Shown one piece after another: positions 25,050 through 33,127 of a stretch of DNA of 64,000 nt. Origin of the DNA: Paenibacillus hemerocallicola (lineage in GTDB: Bacteria > Bacillota > Bacilli > Paenibacillales > NBRC-103111); assembly GCF_006265175.1 (NCBI RefSeq), contig NZ_VDCQ01000006.1, positions 6,074-70,073 of the forward strand. Reading direction: 5' to 3'. Below the pieces are notes generated by a model. The model did no database searches. It was not told where the DNA came from and was given only the letters and a program-made list of their open reading frames with translations. The first letter of the stretch is position 1, and every line of letters begins with the position of its first letter. The translations under genes were made by a program, and so were the position numbers.

Positions 25050-25375
25050 AATAGAGGAACTATTTTCCTTTGTGGTCCCGAATTCCGTTATACACTTGAA
25101 AATAGCGGAACAGACATCCTTTATCTCGATCTTTCGGGGTGAAAATGACCGTGAGCCGTGAAATAACGGAATGGTTTTCCGCTATGTTGTCATCAACACG
25201 AGTGCTCGAGTGAATAGCATACTCAAGTTCCGCTATTTGTTAGACCCGCCGTCCGCAAGGCGCCGGCAAAGGCAGCCGGCCTTTGCCGATCAAGTGGTGT
25301 ATACATTCCTGTATGCGGAGTTTGCTGTAATAGTTTTGTTACACCGCGACGGCATATTCCGCTAACAAAATTTTG
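25050..25375. repeat. intergenic cluster of short CGGAA/TTCCG repeats
   Basis: This gene-free stretch holds at least five related short elements: TAGCGGAAC, ATAACGGAATGG, TTTTCCGCTATG, AGTTCCGCTATTTGTTA and ATATTCCGCTAACAAA. They are half-palindromes built on AATA(G/A)CGGAA and its complement, in mixed orientation. A separate perfect hairpin, CGGCAAAGGC/GCCTTTGCCG, lies at about 25262-25290. The pattern resembles repeated intergenic palindromes seen in Paenibacillaceae genomes. I see no start codon with a ribosome binding site in the interval 24936-25477. Confidence 0.45.
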
Positions 25376-25477
25376 CTGCAATGCCACAACAATAAGCTTG
25401 GGGCGCTCCAATGCCCCATTTCGGCACTCCTGCGGCAGGAAAAGAGAAAAACCGCTTTTTGCGTTGAAACCTACAGT

Positions 25478-25832
25478 ATGACCAAACGTAAAATACTCCT
25501 TATTATCGGAACCATGACCATCGTGCTTACCAGGGTGCGCATGCTCTGGATTGCCTTGCAATCGTCTCCCGAACACCCGCGGGCGGTGCAGGGCGTGCTC
25601 GATATGCGCGGCCGGCACGGCTTGGGCATGGACGAGGGGACGAATCGCAATGTGCTGGCAATCCGCTCGGAATGCAAACGAGGCATCGGACTGCCCAACA
25701 CGGAGCGGAGGCTGATGCAGCAATACGACCAGAGTGCATATCGAGAGCCGGCCGGCTCAAGGCACGACGGTCACGTTCAGGGTGTACAAATCATGCAGCC
25801 GGCGGACTTCCGACTTCGAAAAGGATAAGTGA
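25478..25832 (+). pseudogene. deletion-fused remnant of a sensor histidine kinase
   Basis: The first 40 codons (MTKRKILLIIGTMTIVLTRV and on to PRAVQGVLDMRG) look like the N-terminal membrane segment and first external residues of a Paenibacillus membrane kinase. They run directly into HGLGMDEGTNRNVLAIRS and GIGLPNTERRLMQQY, which are the G-box region of a HATPase domain. The last part is frameshifted: after QQYDQSA, another frame gives HIESRPAQGTTVTFRVYK, the normal end of such a kinase, with stop at 25832. Thus a large internal deletion removed the sensor, HisKA and N box, and a later indel broke the frame. No phosphoacceptor remains, so it is non-functional. Confidence 0.75.
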
Positions 25833-25903
25833 TCGGCCGGGAGCGGATCCCCCAAAGGCGATGTTTCTAAGAGATGGATTTCAAGTTCCGCCACGATACT
25901 TAT

Positions 25904-25960
25904 TATAAAAAAAGGAAGCACCTCCGTTATAAGCCATAATGGCTGTAAGCGAGGTGCTTC
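25904..25960 (-). terminator. minus-strand hairpin with T run
   Basis: GAAGCACCTC and GAGGTGCTTC pair, with inner AGCCATTATGGCT pairing; on the minus strand seven T follow. No intact minus-strand gene lies immediately upstream except the Spo0E-like gene 320 bases away, which it may terminate. Confidence 0.6.
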
Positions 25961-26282
25961 TTCGTGTTCTCGTATAATAAAAGACATCCCGCCGCCGGAG
26001 CGACAAGGTGAACGGATTTGCCAAGGCAATCGAATGAGACGATGCTGAATGCACGGCCGTGCAGCGGGTTGTGATATGTATTTTTATTTGACAAGGGGCG
26101 CTTATGGCGTATGTGCGGCGAAATCTCAGGGAAACAACAGCTTCCGCATTTCTAAGACGTTCGTAAAAGAGTCGGACGGGCCAAGAAAAGAAATGAACTT
26201 AAAACAGCATTTCTTGTATCCGCGATTTTTGGCTGGTAGAGATCATATGGGTTATATCGAATATTCAAGAGCGGCGGGGGTG
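25961..26282. other. gene-free interval
   Basis: I see no convincing gene, RNA or repeat here. A plus-strand frame (26049 to 26336) lacks a ribosome binding site and runs antisense into the Spo0E-like gene. The interval may be the 3' leader-like trailer of that gene up to the terminator at 25904. Confidence 0.4.
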
Positions 26283-26444
26283 TTAACGGCTGTATCTCAT
26301 CATTTTCACGATCAGGCGATCCAACTGTTGACTTAATTCCACTACCTCGGGATGTCTGAAATTGTACATGTATTCTTTTACCGTTCGTTCGAGCTTTTTT
26401 TTCATTTGTTCGATTTCGACATGCAACCCGTTATAATGGCTCAT
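26283..26444 (-). CDS. Spo0E-like sporulation regulatory protein
   Basis: A 53-residue protein, too short for most gene callers, with GGGAG before the ATG. It has the two-helix pattern of the Spo0E family: LHVEIEQMKKKLERTV, then HPEVVELSQQLDRLIVKMMR, containing the family signature S-x-x-L-D-x-L-I. Spo0E-type proteins dephosphorylate the sporulation master regulator Spo0A-P through that SQELD-like motif; here it reads SQQLD, so the aspartate is kept and the glutamate is glutamine. Presence of this gene supports a spore-forming Firmicute host. It stands alone on the minus strand, divergent from the stalk-domain protein gene. Confidence 0.85.
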   Translation of the reverse strand: MSHYNGLHVEIEQMKKKLERTVKEYMYNFRHPEVVELSQQLDRLIVKMMRYSR

Positions 26445-26742
26445 GATGACTCCCGCTTTCTTTACCGATTGTATATTTCTGTATCAGTTTACTTGATTTT
26501 TACGGTTTGCGTAACATCATTCTGTGTAAGCTAATTTATGTTTACAATTTACTAGCTTCTGGTGTATTATTAAAATTTGTCAATTGTTTCTATTTGTGTG
26601 AAATCGTATCATGTGGAAATTTAAACCAATATTGTAACTATTCTTGCGGCAAAATGCAAATTATTTCGTTGCTCCTCCGCAACTTTCGTTTCATTGCGAA
26701 GTATAACTGAGTACAACGATATGCTTGATGGAGGTTTTCGCA

Positions 26743-27354
26743 ATGAAATTGAAGCGGCTTGCCGTTCTTACCGCTACATTAGTCGTGCTTGGAGCAGGAA
26801 TCGTATATGCCAGCTCGCCTTGGGGAGAGTATCAAGGATATTCGAAAGTAAGAGTGCTGTTGAATAACGTAGAGGTGCCGGCCGGCGACGTCCCCGGCTT
26901 TATGATAGGGGGGCGTGTCGTACTGCCGCTTCGGGAGCTGTCGGATTCCTTGAACGCTCTCGTGAAATGGGACGACGAATCGAAGACGGCTTACCTGTAC
27001 AAACCGAATGTTCATATGTTCATCGCCAGAGATATCGCCAAAGACGATTCGCCGAAAACGCCGTTCGGCAAAGTGAGCAAAGGCAACAAGCTGGATTTTG
27101 TCGTGGCCGCCCAGGTCGACAGTCTGACTACGCCGATCCATTCGTTCAAGATCGAACTCGTCTCGCCGGACGGAGCCGTTATCCGTTCCGTCGTATCGCT
27201 GCAGCAGGAAAGCAAGGAAAGTTTCTGGTACAGCTGGCCGCTCGACAGCGTTTCGTTCGATACGGTGGGCAAGTATAAGGTTCAATTCAAAATCAAATTG
27301 AACGAAGCGCAAGACTACACGATCGTATCCGAGAAAACGATTATTTCCGAATAA
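26743..27354 (+). CDS. secreted protein with copper amine oxidase N-terminal-like stalk domain
   Basis: A 203-residue exported protein. ATG 26743 follows GATGGAGG. Residues 1-25 are a signal peptide (LAVLTATLVVLGAGIVYASS). Residues about 35-95 match the copper amine oxidase N-terminal domain common in Firmicute surface proteins: VRVLLNNVEVPAGDVPGFM, GRVVLPLRELSDSLNALVKW, then KTAYLYKPN. The C-terminal 100 residues form a beta-sandwich (FVVAAQVDSLTTPIHSFKIE, YSWPLDSVSFDTVGKYKVQF). No catalytic residues are present. A role as an extracellular or spore-cortex-associated binding protein is inferred. The 298-base upstream gap is AT-rich and probably holds its promoter. Confidence 0.85.
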   Translation: MKLKRLAVLTATLVVLGAGIVYASSPWGEYQGYSKVRVLLNNVEVPAGDVPGFMIGGRVVLPLRELSDSLNALVKWDDESKTAYLYKPNVHMFIARDIAKDDSPKTPFGKVSKGNKLDFVVAAQVDSLTTPIHSFKIELVSPDGAVIRSVVSLQQESKESFWYSWPLDSVSFDTVGKYKVQFKIKLNEAQDYTIVSEKTIISE

Positions 27355-27445
27355 CCGTCGGTTTGCAGCCCTCATTGACCGATAATTTGGAAAGTGATAC
27401 GATAGGAACGATTTGAAATCCAATCGAAGAAATGAGGGCTTTTGC

Positions 27446-27745
27446 ATGAGCGAGCATCAACACGGCGATAATTGCGGCTGCGGAGATGAGCACGAGGAAG
27501 ACGTGTTTATCCTGACCGACGAAGACGGCAACGAACACGAAATGGTGATCGTATATACGTTTGAAACGAAAGAAAAAACATATGCCGTACTGTTGGACCG
27601 GAACGATCCGGAAGCCGACAGCATCATTTTCCGCGTAGACGAGGAAGGCGACGAGTCGTTCCTGGTCAATATCGAGGATGACGCCGAATGGGAGCACGTC
27701 ACGGCGGTATACGAGGAAATCGTACAAACGGAATCCCAAGCTTGA
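27446..27745 (+). CDS. DUF1292 family protein (YrzB-like)
   Basis: A 99-residue acidic protein. From residue 18 on it matches the DUF1292 family: DVFILTDEDGNEHEMVIVYT, FETKEKTYAVLLDRND, ADSIIFRVDEEGDESFLVNI, then the terminal EWEHVTAVYEEIV. In this copy the domain is preceded by MSEHQHGDNCGCGDEHEE, a His/Cys cluster that could bind metal. Function of the family is unknown; in Bacillus it lies beside yrrK/yrrL, but here it stands alone with its own terminator. Confidence 0.88.
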   Translation: MSEHQHGDNCGCGDEHEEDVFILTDEDGNEHEMVIVYTFETKEKTYAVLLDRNDPEADSIIFRVDEEGDESFLVNIEDDAEWEHVTAVYEEIVQTESQA

Positions 27746-27752
27746 GACGAGC

Positions 27753-27793
27753 AAAGCCCCTCTGTCATCGGAAGATGGCGAGGGGCTTTTTGG
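27753..27793. terminator. bidirectional terminator
   Basis: AAAGCCCCTC pairs with GAGGGGCTTT, with inner ATC/GAT pairing and a T run. It separates the convergent DUF1292 and DUF1885 genes. Confidence 0.85.
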
Positions 27794-27811
27794 TCGTTAT
27801 GCGTCCGTCTT

Positions 27812-28231
27812 CTATTTGCGGGGATTGAAATACATCGTCCGCCCGTTGAACAGATGAAGCTCCGCCTTCAGCTGACGGGCCAAATATTTGCACAACTCAT
27901 TGCCTTTGGATTTGTCTCCGTGGGTCGCATCGTCCGGCAGCGTCACCTGTATGTAAGGCTTCTCTTTCTCTTCCTCGGTCTTGCTGCCGACGCCGAACAA
28001 AATATATTTGTATAGCGGATTGCTTCCTTTCAAATAAAACCATTTGCCCAGTCCCTCGGGCTTCGTCTCCACCGAGTAAGGAAAGGCGGATGCGGCGTAA
28101 TCCCATCCGAGCTGCTTGCCGGTTTGAGCGGTTTGTTCTCTGTAACGGCCAAGGTGCTCTTTTAATTCGTCCAGCGTCAAGGTGGAGGCGGCCGATCCGT
28201 CCACAAGATAAATGTAAGCGCTTTGCGCCAT
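27812..28231 (-). CDS. DUF1885 family protein
   Basis: A 139-residue soluble protein that matches DUF1885 over its full length: MAQSAYIYLVDGSAASTLTL, GWDYAASAFPYSVE, GKWFYLKGSNPLYKYILFGV, QVTLPDDATHGDKSKGNELC, KYLARQLKAELHLFNGRTMY. The family is limited to Bacillales and has no known function; structures show an alpha/beta fold. It is convergent with the DUF1292 gene and divergent from the DUF3055 gene. Confidence 0.9.
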   Translation of the reverse strand: MAQSAYIYLVDGSAASTLTLDELKEHLGRYREQTAQTGKQLGWDYAASAFPYSVETKPEGLGKWFYLKGSNPLYKYILFGVGSKTEEEKEKPYIQVTLPDDATHGDKSKGNELCKYLARQLKAELHLFNGRTMYFNPRK

Positions 28232-28433
28232 CGTTACACCATCCTTGTCGTTCCGTTTTTACCATGAACATCATAGCATTTCGTCCATCCATTTACAATA
28301 TGTATGCCTCGGGAGCGGTCCGTACCTTTTTTGAGAGTATAGGGGAGGGCGAAGATTGCATATTGTAAAAAATTAGGACCGGTGATATAGTTAAAATATT
28401 CAGAAAATTCAAACCAAAGGGAGCGTGATTCGA

Positions 28434-28721
28434 ATGTTTGAGCGGTTATATGATACGGCGGAGCAAGCGAATATTCAATTTGTCGGCTATGCAAGCGAAC
28501 GGGCGCGATACGATTTCGGGATCGTGTACACGACGGCTTTTTTCGGCAAGCCCCTTATCATTTGCATGCAAACGAACCGATCTTCCCTTTTGGATTACGA
28601 CGATCTCGATAATTTATTATACTTGCAGCGCGCCTTTCATTTGGACGCTAGGGAAGCGGACGAAGTGTCCGTCTTTTTGAAGCAGCTTATTCCTACGATG
28701 CCGGTCAAAGAACAATATTGA
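28434..28721 (+). CDS. DUF3055 family protein (SAV0927-like)
   Basis: A 95-residue soluble protein. ATG 28434 is chosen because GGGAGCGTG precedes it. It matches the DUF3055/SAV0927 family: LYDTAEQANIQFVGYASERA, RYDFGIVYTTAFFGKPLIIC, SSLLDYDDLDNLLYLQRAF, and the helical end EADEVSVFLKQLIP. No function is known for this small Firmicute family. It has its own terminator and is convergent with speA. Confidence 0.85.
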   Translation: MFERLYDTAEQANIQFVGYASERARYDFGIVYTTAFFGKPLIICMQTNRSSLLDYDDLDNLLYLQRAFHLDAREADEVSVFLKQLIPTMPVKEQY

Positions 28722-28742
28722 GAGATTGCTAGGCTTAAATAC

Positions 28743-28779
28743 AAGGAGATGGCTCCGCGCGTCGGAACCATCTCCTTTT
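28743..28779. terminator. terminator between DUF3055 gene and speA
   Basis: AAGGAGATGG pairs with CCATCTCCTT, with inner TCC/GGA pairing, and is followed by T residues. Confidence 0.8.
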
Positions 28780-28813
28780 CGTTGCCGATAAAATTGCTTT
28801 CCATTGCGGGGGA

Positions 28814-30289
28814 TCAATAGATCGGCCTTGTTTCCACGATAACCTTGACGTATTCGATCGAACGGTCCTCCGGACCTTTGACCGGCAAGCCGACTTCGAG
28901 ATGATCGACTATATAATCGATGTTTTCCTGCGAGATGACTTCCCCGGGCAGCAGAATCGGGATGCCGGGAGGGTATACGTAGATGAATTCGGACATAATG
29001 CGTCCCGCCGATTCCTTGAACGGAACAAGCTCCGTGTCGCCATAGAAGGCGTCCCGCGGAGATAGCGACAGCTGCGGGATTTCCGGAATTTTGACGACCA
29101 GCTCGTTCGCCTGATTGTCCGCATATTCCCTTGCCAGCACGGATAGCGCCTCCAGCAAGATGTCCACGTTCTCAAGCGTATCCCCCGGCGTGATCAGACA
29201 CAGGATGTTGTACATATCGCTGAGCTCGATCTCGATATTGTACCGTTCGCGCAGCCAATTCTCCACATCGTATCCCGTAATGCCCAGATGCCTGATATGG
29301 ACGGTCACCTTCGTCGGATCGTAATCGAAAGTCGCCTCCGTGCCGAGTATATCTTCGCCGAAGCAGTACAGCCCCGGAATTTCATTGATTTTGTTGCGCG
29401 CATACTGGGCTAGTTCGATCGCTTTGTCCGCCATCGCTTTCCCGTTCAACGCCAAGTTTCTTCTCGACGTATCCAGGGAGGCGAGCAGCAAATACGATGT
29501 GGACGTCGTGGTCAGCATGCTGATGATCGTCTGAATGCGTCTTTGATTGACACGCGGTCCCTGAACGTTCAATACGGAGCTCTGCGTCATGGAGCCGCCG
29601 AGCTTGTGAACGCTTGTCGCCGCCATATCGGCTCCGGCCTTCATGGCCGACAAGGGCAGGTCGTCGTGAAAATGGATCAGCGCCCCGTGCGCTTCGTCCA
29701 CCAAAACCGGGATGTCGTAGCTGTGCACGAGATCGACGATTTCCTGCAGGTTGGCGCAAACCCCGTAATACGTAGGGTTGATAACCAGCACCGCTTTCGC
29801 GTCCGGATGCCGGTCGAGCGCCTTCCTGACGGAGCTTGTCGTAACGCCGTGATCGATACCGAGATTGATGTCACGGGCCGGGGATAGGAAGACCGGCTTC
29901 GCTCCGGAGAAGATGATGGCCGCCAAAATGGACTTATGGACATTGCGGGGGACGATAATTTTGTCGCCCTCTCCGACTGTCGACATGATCATCGTAATGA
30001 TGGCTCCGCTCGTGCCTTGCACGGAAAATAGCGTATACTCGGCGCCGAAGGCGTCAGCCGCTAGCTTCTGGGCCTCTTGAATAATACCGGTCGGTTGATG
30101 AAGATCGTCCAGCGGTGCTATATTGATTAAGTCGATCGAGAGCGCATTATCCCCGATGAACGAACGGAATTCGGGATCGGAGCCGGCTCCCGTCTTATGT
30201 CCGGGGATATGGAACTGAATCGGACGTTTGGCAGCATGCTGTGTCAGTGCGGTAAACAAAGGGGTGCGGTTGTGATCCAATGCGGTCAT
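28814..30289 (-). CDS. speA: arginine/lysine/ornithine decarboxylase family, probable arginine decarboxylase
   Basis: A 491-residue PLP enzyme of the fold-type I Orn/Lys/Arg decarboxylase family. It would decarboxylate arginine to agmatine, the first step of putrescine and spermidine synthesis in Firmicutes. Visible motifs: FHIPGHKTGAG near residue 26, LFSVQGTSGAIITM (PLP phosphate loop), D198-E-A-H201 in VLVDEAHGALIHF, and the Schiff-base lysine K229 in ATSVHKLGGSMTQSS. The C-terminal half has VYPPGIPILLPGE. Length and motifs match Bacillus SpeA (about 490 residues). GGAAGG lies upstream of the ATG. Lysine or ornithine as substrate cannot be excluded from sequence alone. Confidence 0.9.
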   Translation of the reverse strand: MTALDHNRTPLFTALTQHAAKRPIQFHIPGHKTGAGSDPEFRSFIGDNALSIDLINIAPLDDLHQPTGIIQEAQKLAADAFGAEYTLFSVQGTSGAIITMIMSTVGEGDKIIVPRNVHKSILAAIIFSGAKPVFLSPARDINLGIDHGVTTSSVRKALDRHPDAKAVLVINPTYYGVCANLQEIVDLVHSYDIPVLVDEAHGALIHFHDDLPLSAMKAGADMAATSVHKLGGSMTQSSVLNVQGPRVNQRRIQTIISMLTTTSTSYLLLASLDTSRRNLALNGKAMADKAIELAQYARNKINEIPGLYCFGEDILGTEATFDYDPTKVTVHIRHLGITGYDVENWLRERYNIEIELSDMYNILCLITPGDTLENVDILLEALSVLAREYADNQANELVVKIPEIPQLSLSPRDAFYGDTELVPFKESAGRIMSEFIYVYPPGIPILLPGEVISQENIDYIVDHLEVGLPVKGPEDRSIEYVKVIVETRPIY

Positions 30290-30496
30290 CCCTTCCTTCC
30301 AGGGGGTTGCAGATGATATGCTTAAACAAAGTTGAGTATATCAAATTGAACGGGACATGCAAGTCAAAGTTTTGTAGCGAACGACTTTGCATTTTCCGTA
30401 ATTTACTATGCCTTTTGGGGCAGACTAGAGAGATAACGCGGTATTGCGCCAATGTCGGGTACAACATTTGGCAAGCTACGGGCAGAGGGTGGATAT

Positions 30497-31777
30497 ATGA
30501 ACAAACTGAAACAATTTTGGTTGAACCAAAAGCCATTTTTTACTCCTTTCGTCGTGTTGCTTCTACTTATCATGTTTATCGTTGAATTCGTCAAGGGCGC
30601 GATTCTGGTGTCCATCTTGCCCATCTACATGAAGTCGGTGCTGGGCATCTCCACCTTCGTTATCGGCTGGACGATGGCGCTTCAATATTTGGGCGACAAT
30701 TTGTTCCGGTCTCCGGTCGGATGGCTGATCGACAAAGTAGGCTATAGGGCGGTCATGCTGACCGGCGTATTATTGACGTTCGCGTCCGTCGTCATCATGG
30801 TCACGTTCTCGCATACGTTCTGGATTATCGTCGCCTGTACGCTGCTTGGAATCGGTACTTCGCCACTTTGGCCGTGCGTCATTACGGGCGCGACGGAATC
30901 GGTAGGCGAGCAGGCGACCGGTACGACGATGTCCATCATCTATTTGTCATGGCTCTCCGGGGTCGGCTTGGGCCCGGTCGTCATCAATTTTTTTATCGGA
31001 GAAACGTACACCGGGGCATTCCGGCTGCTTGTCCTGCTTACGGCGGTATGCGTTGCCGTCACGTTTTTCTTGCCGTCCCGTCGTCGTGACGAAGCGAATA
31101 TGAAGACCGTCCTGCACGAATTGAAGGACAAGCGCGCCAGACAGCAGCCGCAGGAAAGCTTATGGACCCGGCAAGCTCGCAAAATACGCCAATATATGGG
31201 CGAAGTGAGCCGTTCGTTAAATGTAAGCTGGGCGTTCTACCCGGCTCTGTTCGCGCAAACATTCGCACTGGGGCTGCTCACGCCGGTACTGACGCTATAT
31301 GCGCGTACCGTACTGAATTTGACCCCGTCGCAGTACAGCATGTTTCTGATCGCGGGCGGAGCGATAACCGTATTGTTCCTGATTCCGGTCGGCAAGCTGG
31401 TGGACCGTTGGGGCACCCGCTGGTTCATTAACATCGGGCTCCTCCTCAGCTCCTTTACGCTGCTGACGTTCACCTTCGTCTCATCGATCTATTTCGTCCT
31501 CGCGCTGGTCACGCTGCTCGGCATCGGTTACGCGCTGATCATACCGTCGTGGAACGCTTTGATCGCTTCGGTTATTCCGAAAGAAAAACGCGGCGCCATC
31601 TGGGGATTTTTCCTGACGATCGAAGGCTCTGGCAACGTCATCGGACCTATCATATCGGGCAAGCTGTGGGATTCGTTCGGCCATCAGGCTCCGTTTGTGA
31701 CGAGCGGACTCGTTCTCGCGGCGCTGTTCGTTCTTCAATTGTTCATTTTTGTCAACCGTAAAGTTATGGTAAGATAG
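30497..31777 (+). CDS. MFS transporter
   Basis: A 426-residue, twelve-segment major facilitator. ATG 30497 follows AGAGGGTGG. The first helix reads FVVLLLLIMFIVEFVKGAIL; the motif-A loop after helix 2 is PVGWLIDKVGYRAVML, and its second-half counterpart is PVGKLVDRWGTRWFIN. A central cytoplasmic loop of about 40 residues (RRRDEANMKTVLHELKDKRA) joins the halves. Drug or metabolite efflux is the usual role, but the substrate is unknown. A second MFS gene follows after 44 bases on the same strand. Confidence 0.9.
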   Translation: MNKLKQFWLNQKPFFTPFVVLLLLIMFIVEFVKGAILVSILPIYMKSVLGISTFVIGWTMALQYLGDNLFRSPVGWLIDKVGYRAVMLTGVLLTFASVVIMVTFSHTFWIIVACTLLGIGTSPLWPCVITGATESVGEQATGTTMSIIYLSWLSGVGLGPVVINFFIGETYTGAFRLLVLLTAVCVAVTFFLPSRRRDEANMKTVLHELKDKRARQQPQESLWTRQARKIRQYMGEVSRSLNVSWAFYPALFAQTFALGLLTPVLTLYARTVLNLTPSQYSMFLIAGGAITVLFLIPVGKLVDRWGTRWFINIGLLLSSFTLLTFTFVSSIYFVLALVTLLGIGYALIIPSWNALIASVIPKEKRGAIWGFFLTIEGSGNVIGPIISGKLWDSFGHQAPFVTSGLVLAALFVLQLFIFVNRKVMVR

Positions 31778-31821
31778 TTGAAGCGTATATCGGGCTACAA
31801 TCTTAATCGGAGGACTTTACC

Positions 31822-32979
31822 GTGAGAAAGCAACTATCTGCGATCATGCTCCTGCTAATGACGATATTTATCGGGTTCGGCATCATTATTCCGGTATTGC
31901 CGGAAATCGTCGGACCGTTTCATCTCAATATGATGCTTGTGCTGTATTCGGCGGTGTCTTTCGTTATGTCGCCCTTCTGGGGTTCGCTGTCCGATCGGAT
32001 CGGCAGACGTCCTGTCCTGCTGCTAGGCTTGGCCGGCTTCGGGGTAAGCTTTCTGCTGCTAGGCTTGGCGGGTGATCAGCTGTGGCTTATGTACGTGTCC
32101 CGCATTTTGGGCGGATTGTTCTCCGGAGCGGCGACCTCTTGCGCGGTCGCGTACGTGGCCGATATTACGACCGAGGAGAACCGGACGAAGGGAATGGGGC
32201 TGGTCGGCATGTCGATCGGGCTCGGATTCATTTTCGGTCCCGCTGTCGGGGGCTTGTTGACCGGATTCGGGCTGTCCGTCCCTTTTTTCGTCGCGTCGGG
32301 ACTCTCGTTCGTTACGTTGCTGCTCGCCGCCGCCCGGCTGCAGGAATCGCTTCCGGCTTCCAAGCGGGGGGATGTGAGGAAGCGGACGTCTCGCTGGACG
32401 GCGTTCTCGGGATCTTTAAAATATTTGTACGTACTGTCGTTTTTCGTCACATTCACGTTGGCCGGCCTGGAAGGGACGCTGCAATATTTTGAAGCGATCA
32501 AGTTCGGCGCCGGACCGATGGATATCGGCATCATGTTTTTGGTCAGCGGCATCGTCGGAGCGGGCATCCAGGGCGGCGTCGTGCGCAGGCTCGTCAAGCC
32601 TGGAGACGAGCCGAAGGTTATCGCGATCGGTCTTGTTCTTTCCTCGCTCGGGTTTTTCCTTATCCTGCTGTCGACCAGCTTGCTGACGGCGACCATTTAT
32701 TTGACTGTATTTGCGGCAGGCAATGCGCTTATCAGACCTTGCGTCCTGTCGCTGATTACCCAAAAGACGAAAGTAGGACAAGGCGTTGCAACGGGGCTTA
32801 ATTCCTCGATGGACAGCCTGGGACGGATCGCGGGTCCGCTGATGGGAATGGGCGCCTATCATCTGAATATACACCTGCCGTTCGCGATCGGCGGAACGTT
32901 ATGCTTGGCCGCCATTACGCTGCTCGTTACGTTCAAGGCGGCCGATCGGCAAGCCAAGCAGGCGAGCGCGGCAGGATAA
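31822..32979 (+). CDS. MFS multidrug-type transporter
   Basis: A 385-residue MFS protein of the drug:proton antiporter 1 group (TetA/Bmr-like). It starts at GTG 31822 with CGGAGGAC upstream. Motif A is intact: GSLSDRIGRRPVLLLG; motif B-like region is VSRILGGLFSGAATS; motif C-like GMSIGLGFIFGPAVGGLL follows helix 5. The C-terminal half ends in a short hydrophilic tail (ADRQAKQASAAG). It likely exports small toxic compounds. It may be co-transcribed with the preceding, unrelated-subgroup MFS gene. A terminator follows. Confidence 0.92.
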   Translation: MRKQLSAIMLLLMTIFIGFGIIIPVLPEIVGPFHLNMMLVLYSAVSFVMSPFWGSLSDRIGRRPVLLLGLAGFGVSFLLLGLAGDQLWLMYVSRILGGLFSGAATSCAVAYVADITTEENRTKGMGLVGMSIGLGFIFGPAVGGLLTGFGLSVPFFVASGLSFVTLLLAAARLQESLPASKRGDVRKRTSRWTAFSGSLKYLYVLSFFVTFTLAGLEGTLQYFEAIKFGAGPMDIGIMFLVSGIVGAGIQGGVVRRLVKPGDEPKVIAIGLVLSSLGFFLILLSTSLLTATIYLTVFAAGNALIRPCVLSLITQKTKVGQGVATGLNSSMDSLGRIAGPLMGMGAYHLNIHLPFAIGGTLCLAAITLLVTFKAADRQAKQASAAG

Positions 32980-33027
32980 TCCGGCCTCGTACGCCGGAGC
33001 CATCGATGGCTCGTACTTTAATTCGAC

Positions 33028-33065
33028 ATCCTTCCCGTACTTTCGTACCGGGGAGGATTTTTTTT
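33028..33065 (+). terminator. terminator of the MFS gene pair
   Basis: ATCCTTCCCGTAC pairs with GTACCGGGGAGGAT (one bulge), followed by eight T. Confidence 0.8.
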
Positions 33066-33127
33066 GATGATTTTTGAAAGCGGTTTAGATATAATACGAA
33101 TATGAGCTGGCATCAGGAGGGACTCGC

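Noticed and set aside
25373-25477. Upstream extension of the kinase pseudogene frame
   Set aside because: The membrane-kinase N-terminus starts cleanly at ATG 25478; the sequence before it has no family resemblance.
26049-26336. Plus-strand 95-codon frame opposite the Spo0E-like gene
   Set aside because: No ribosome binding site, and the opposite strand carries the recognisable Spo0E family protein.
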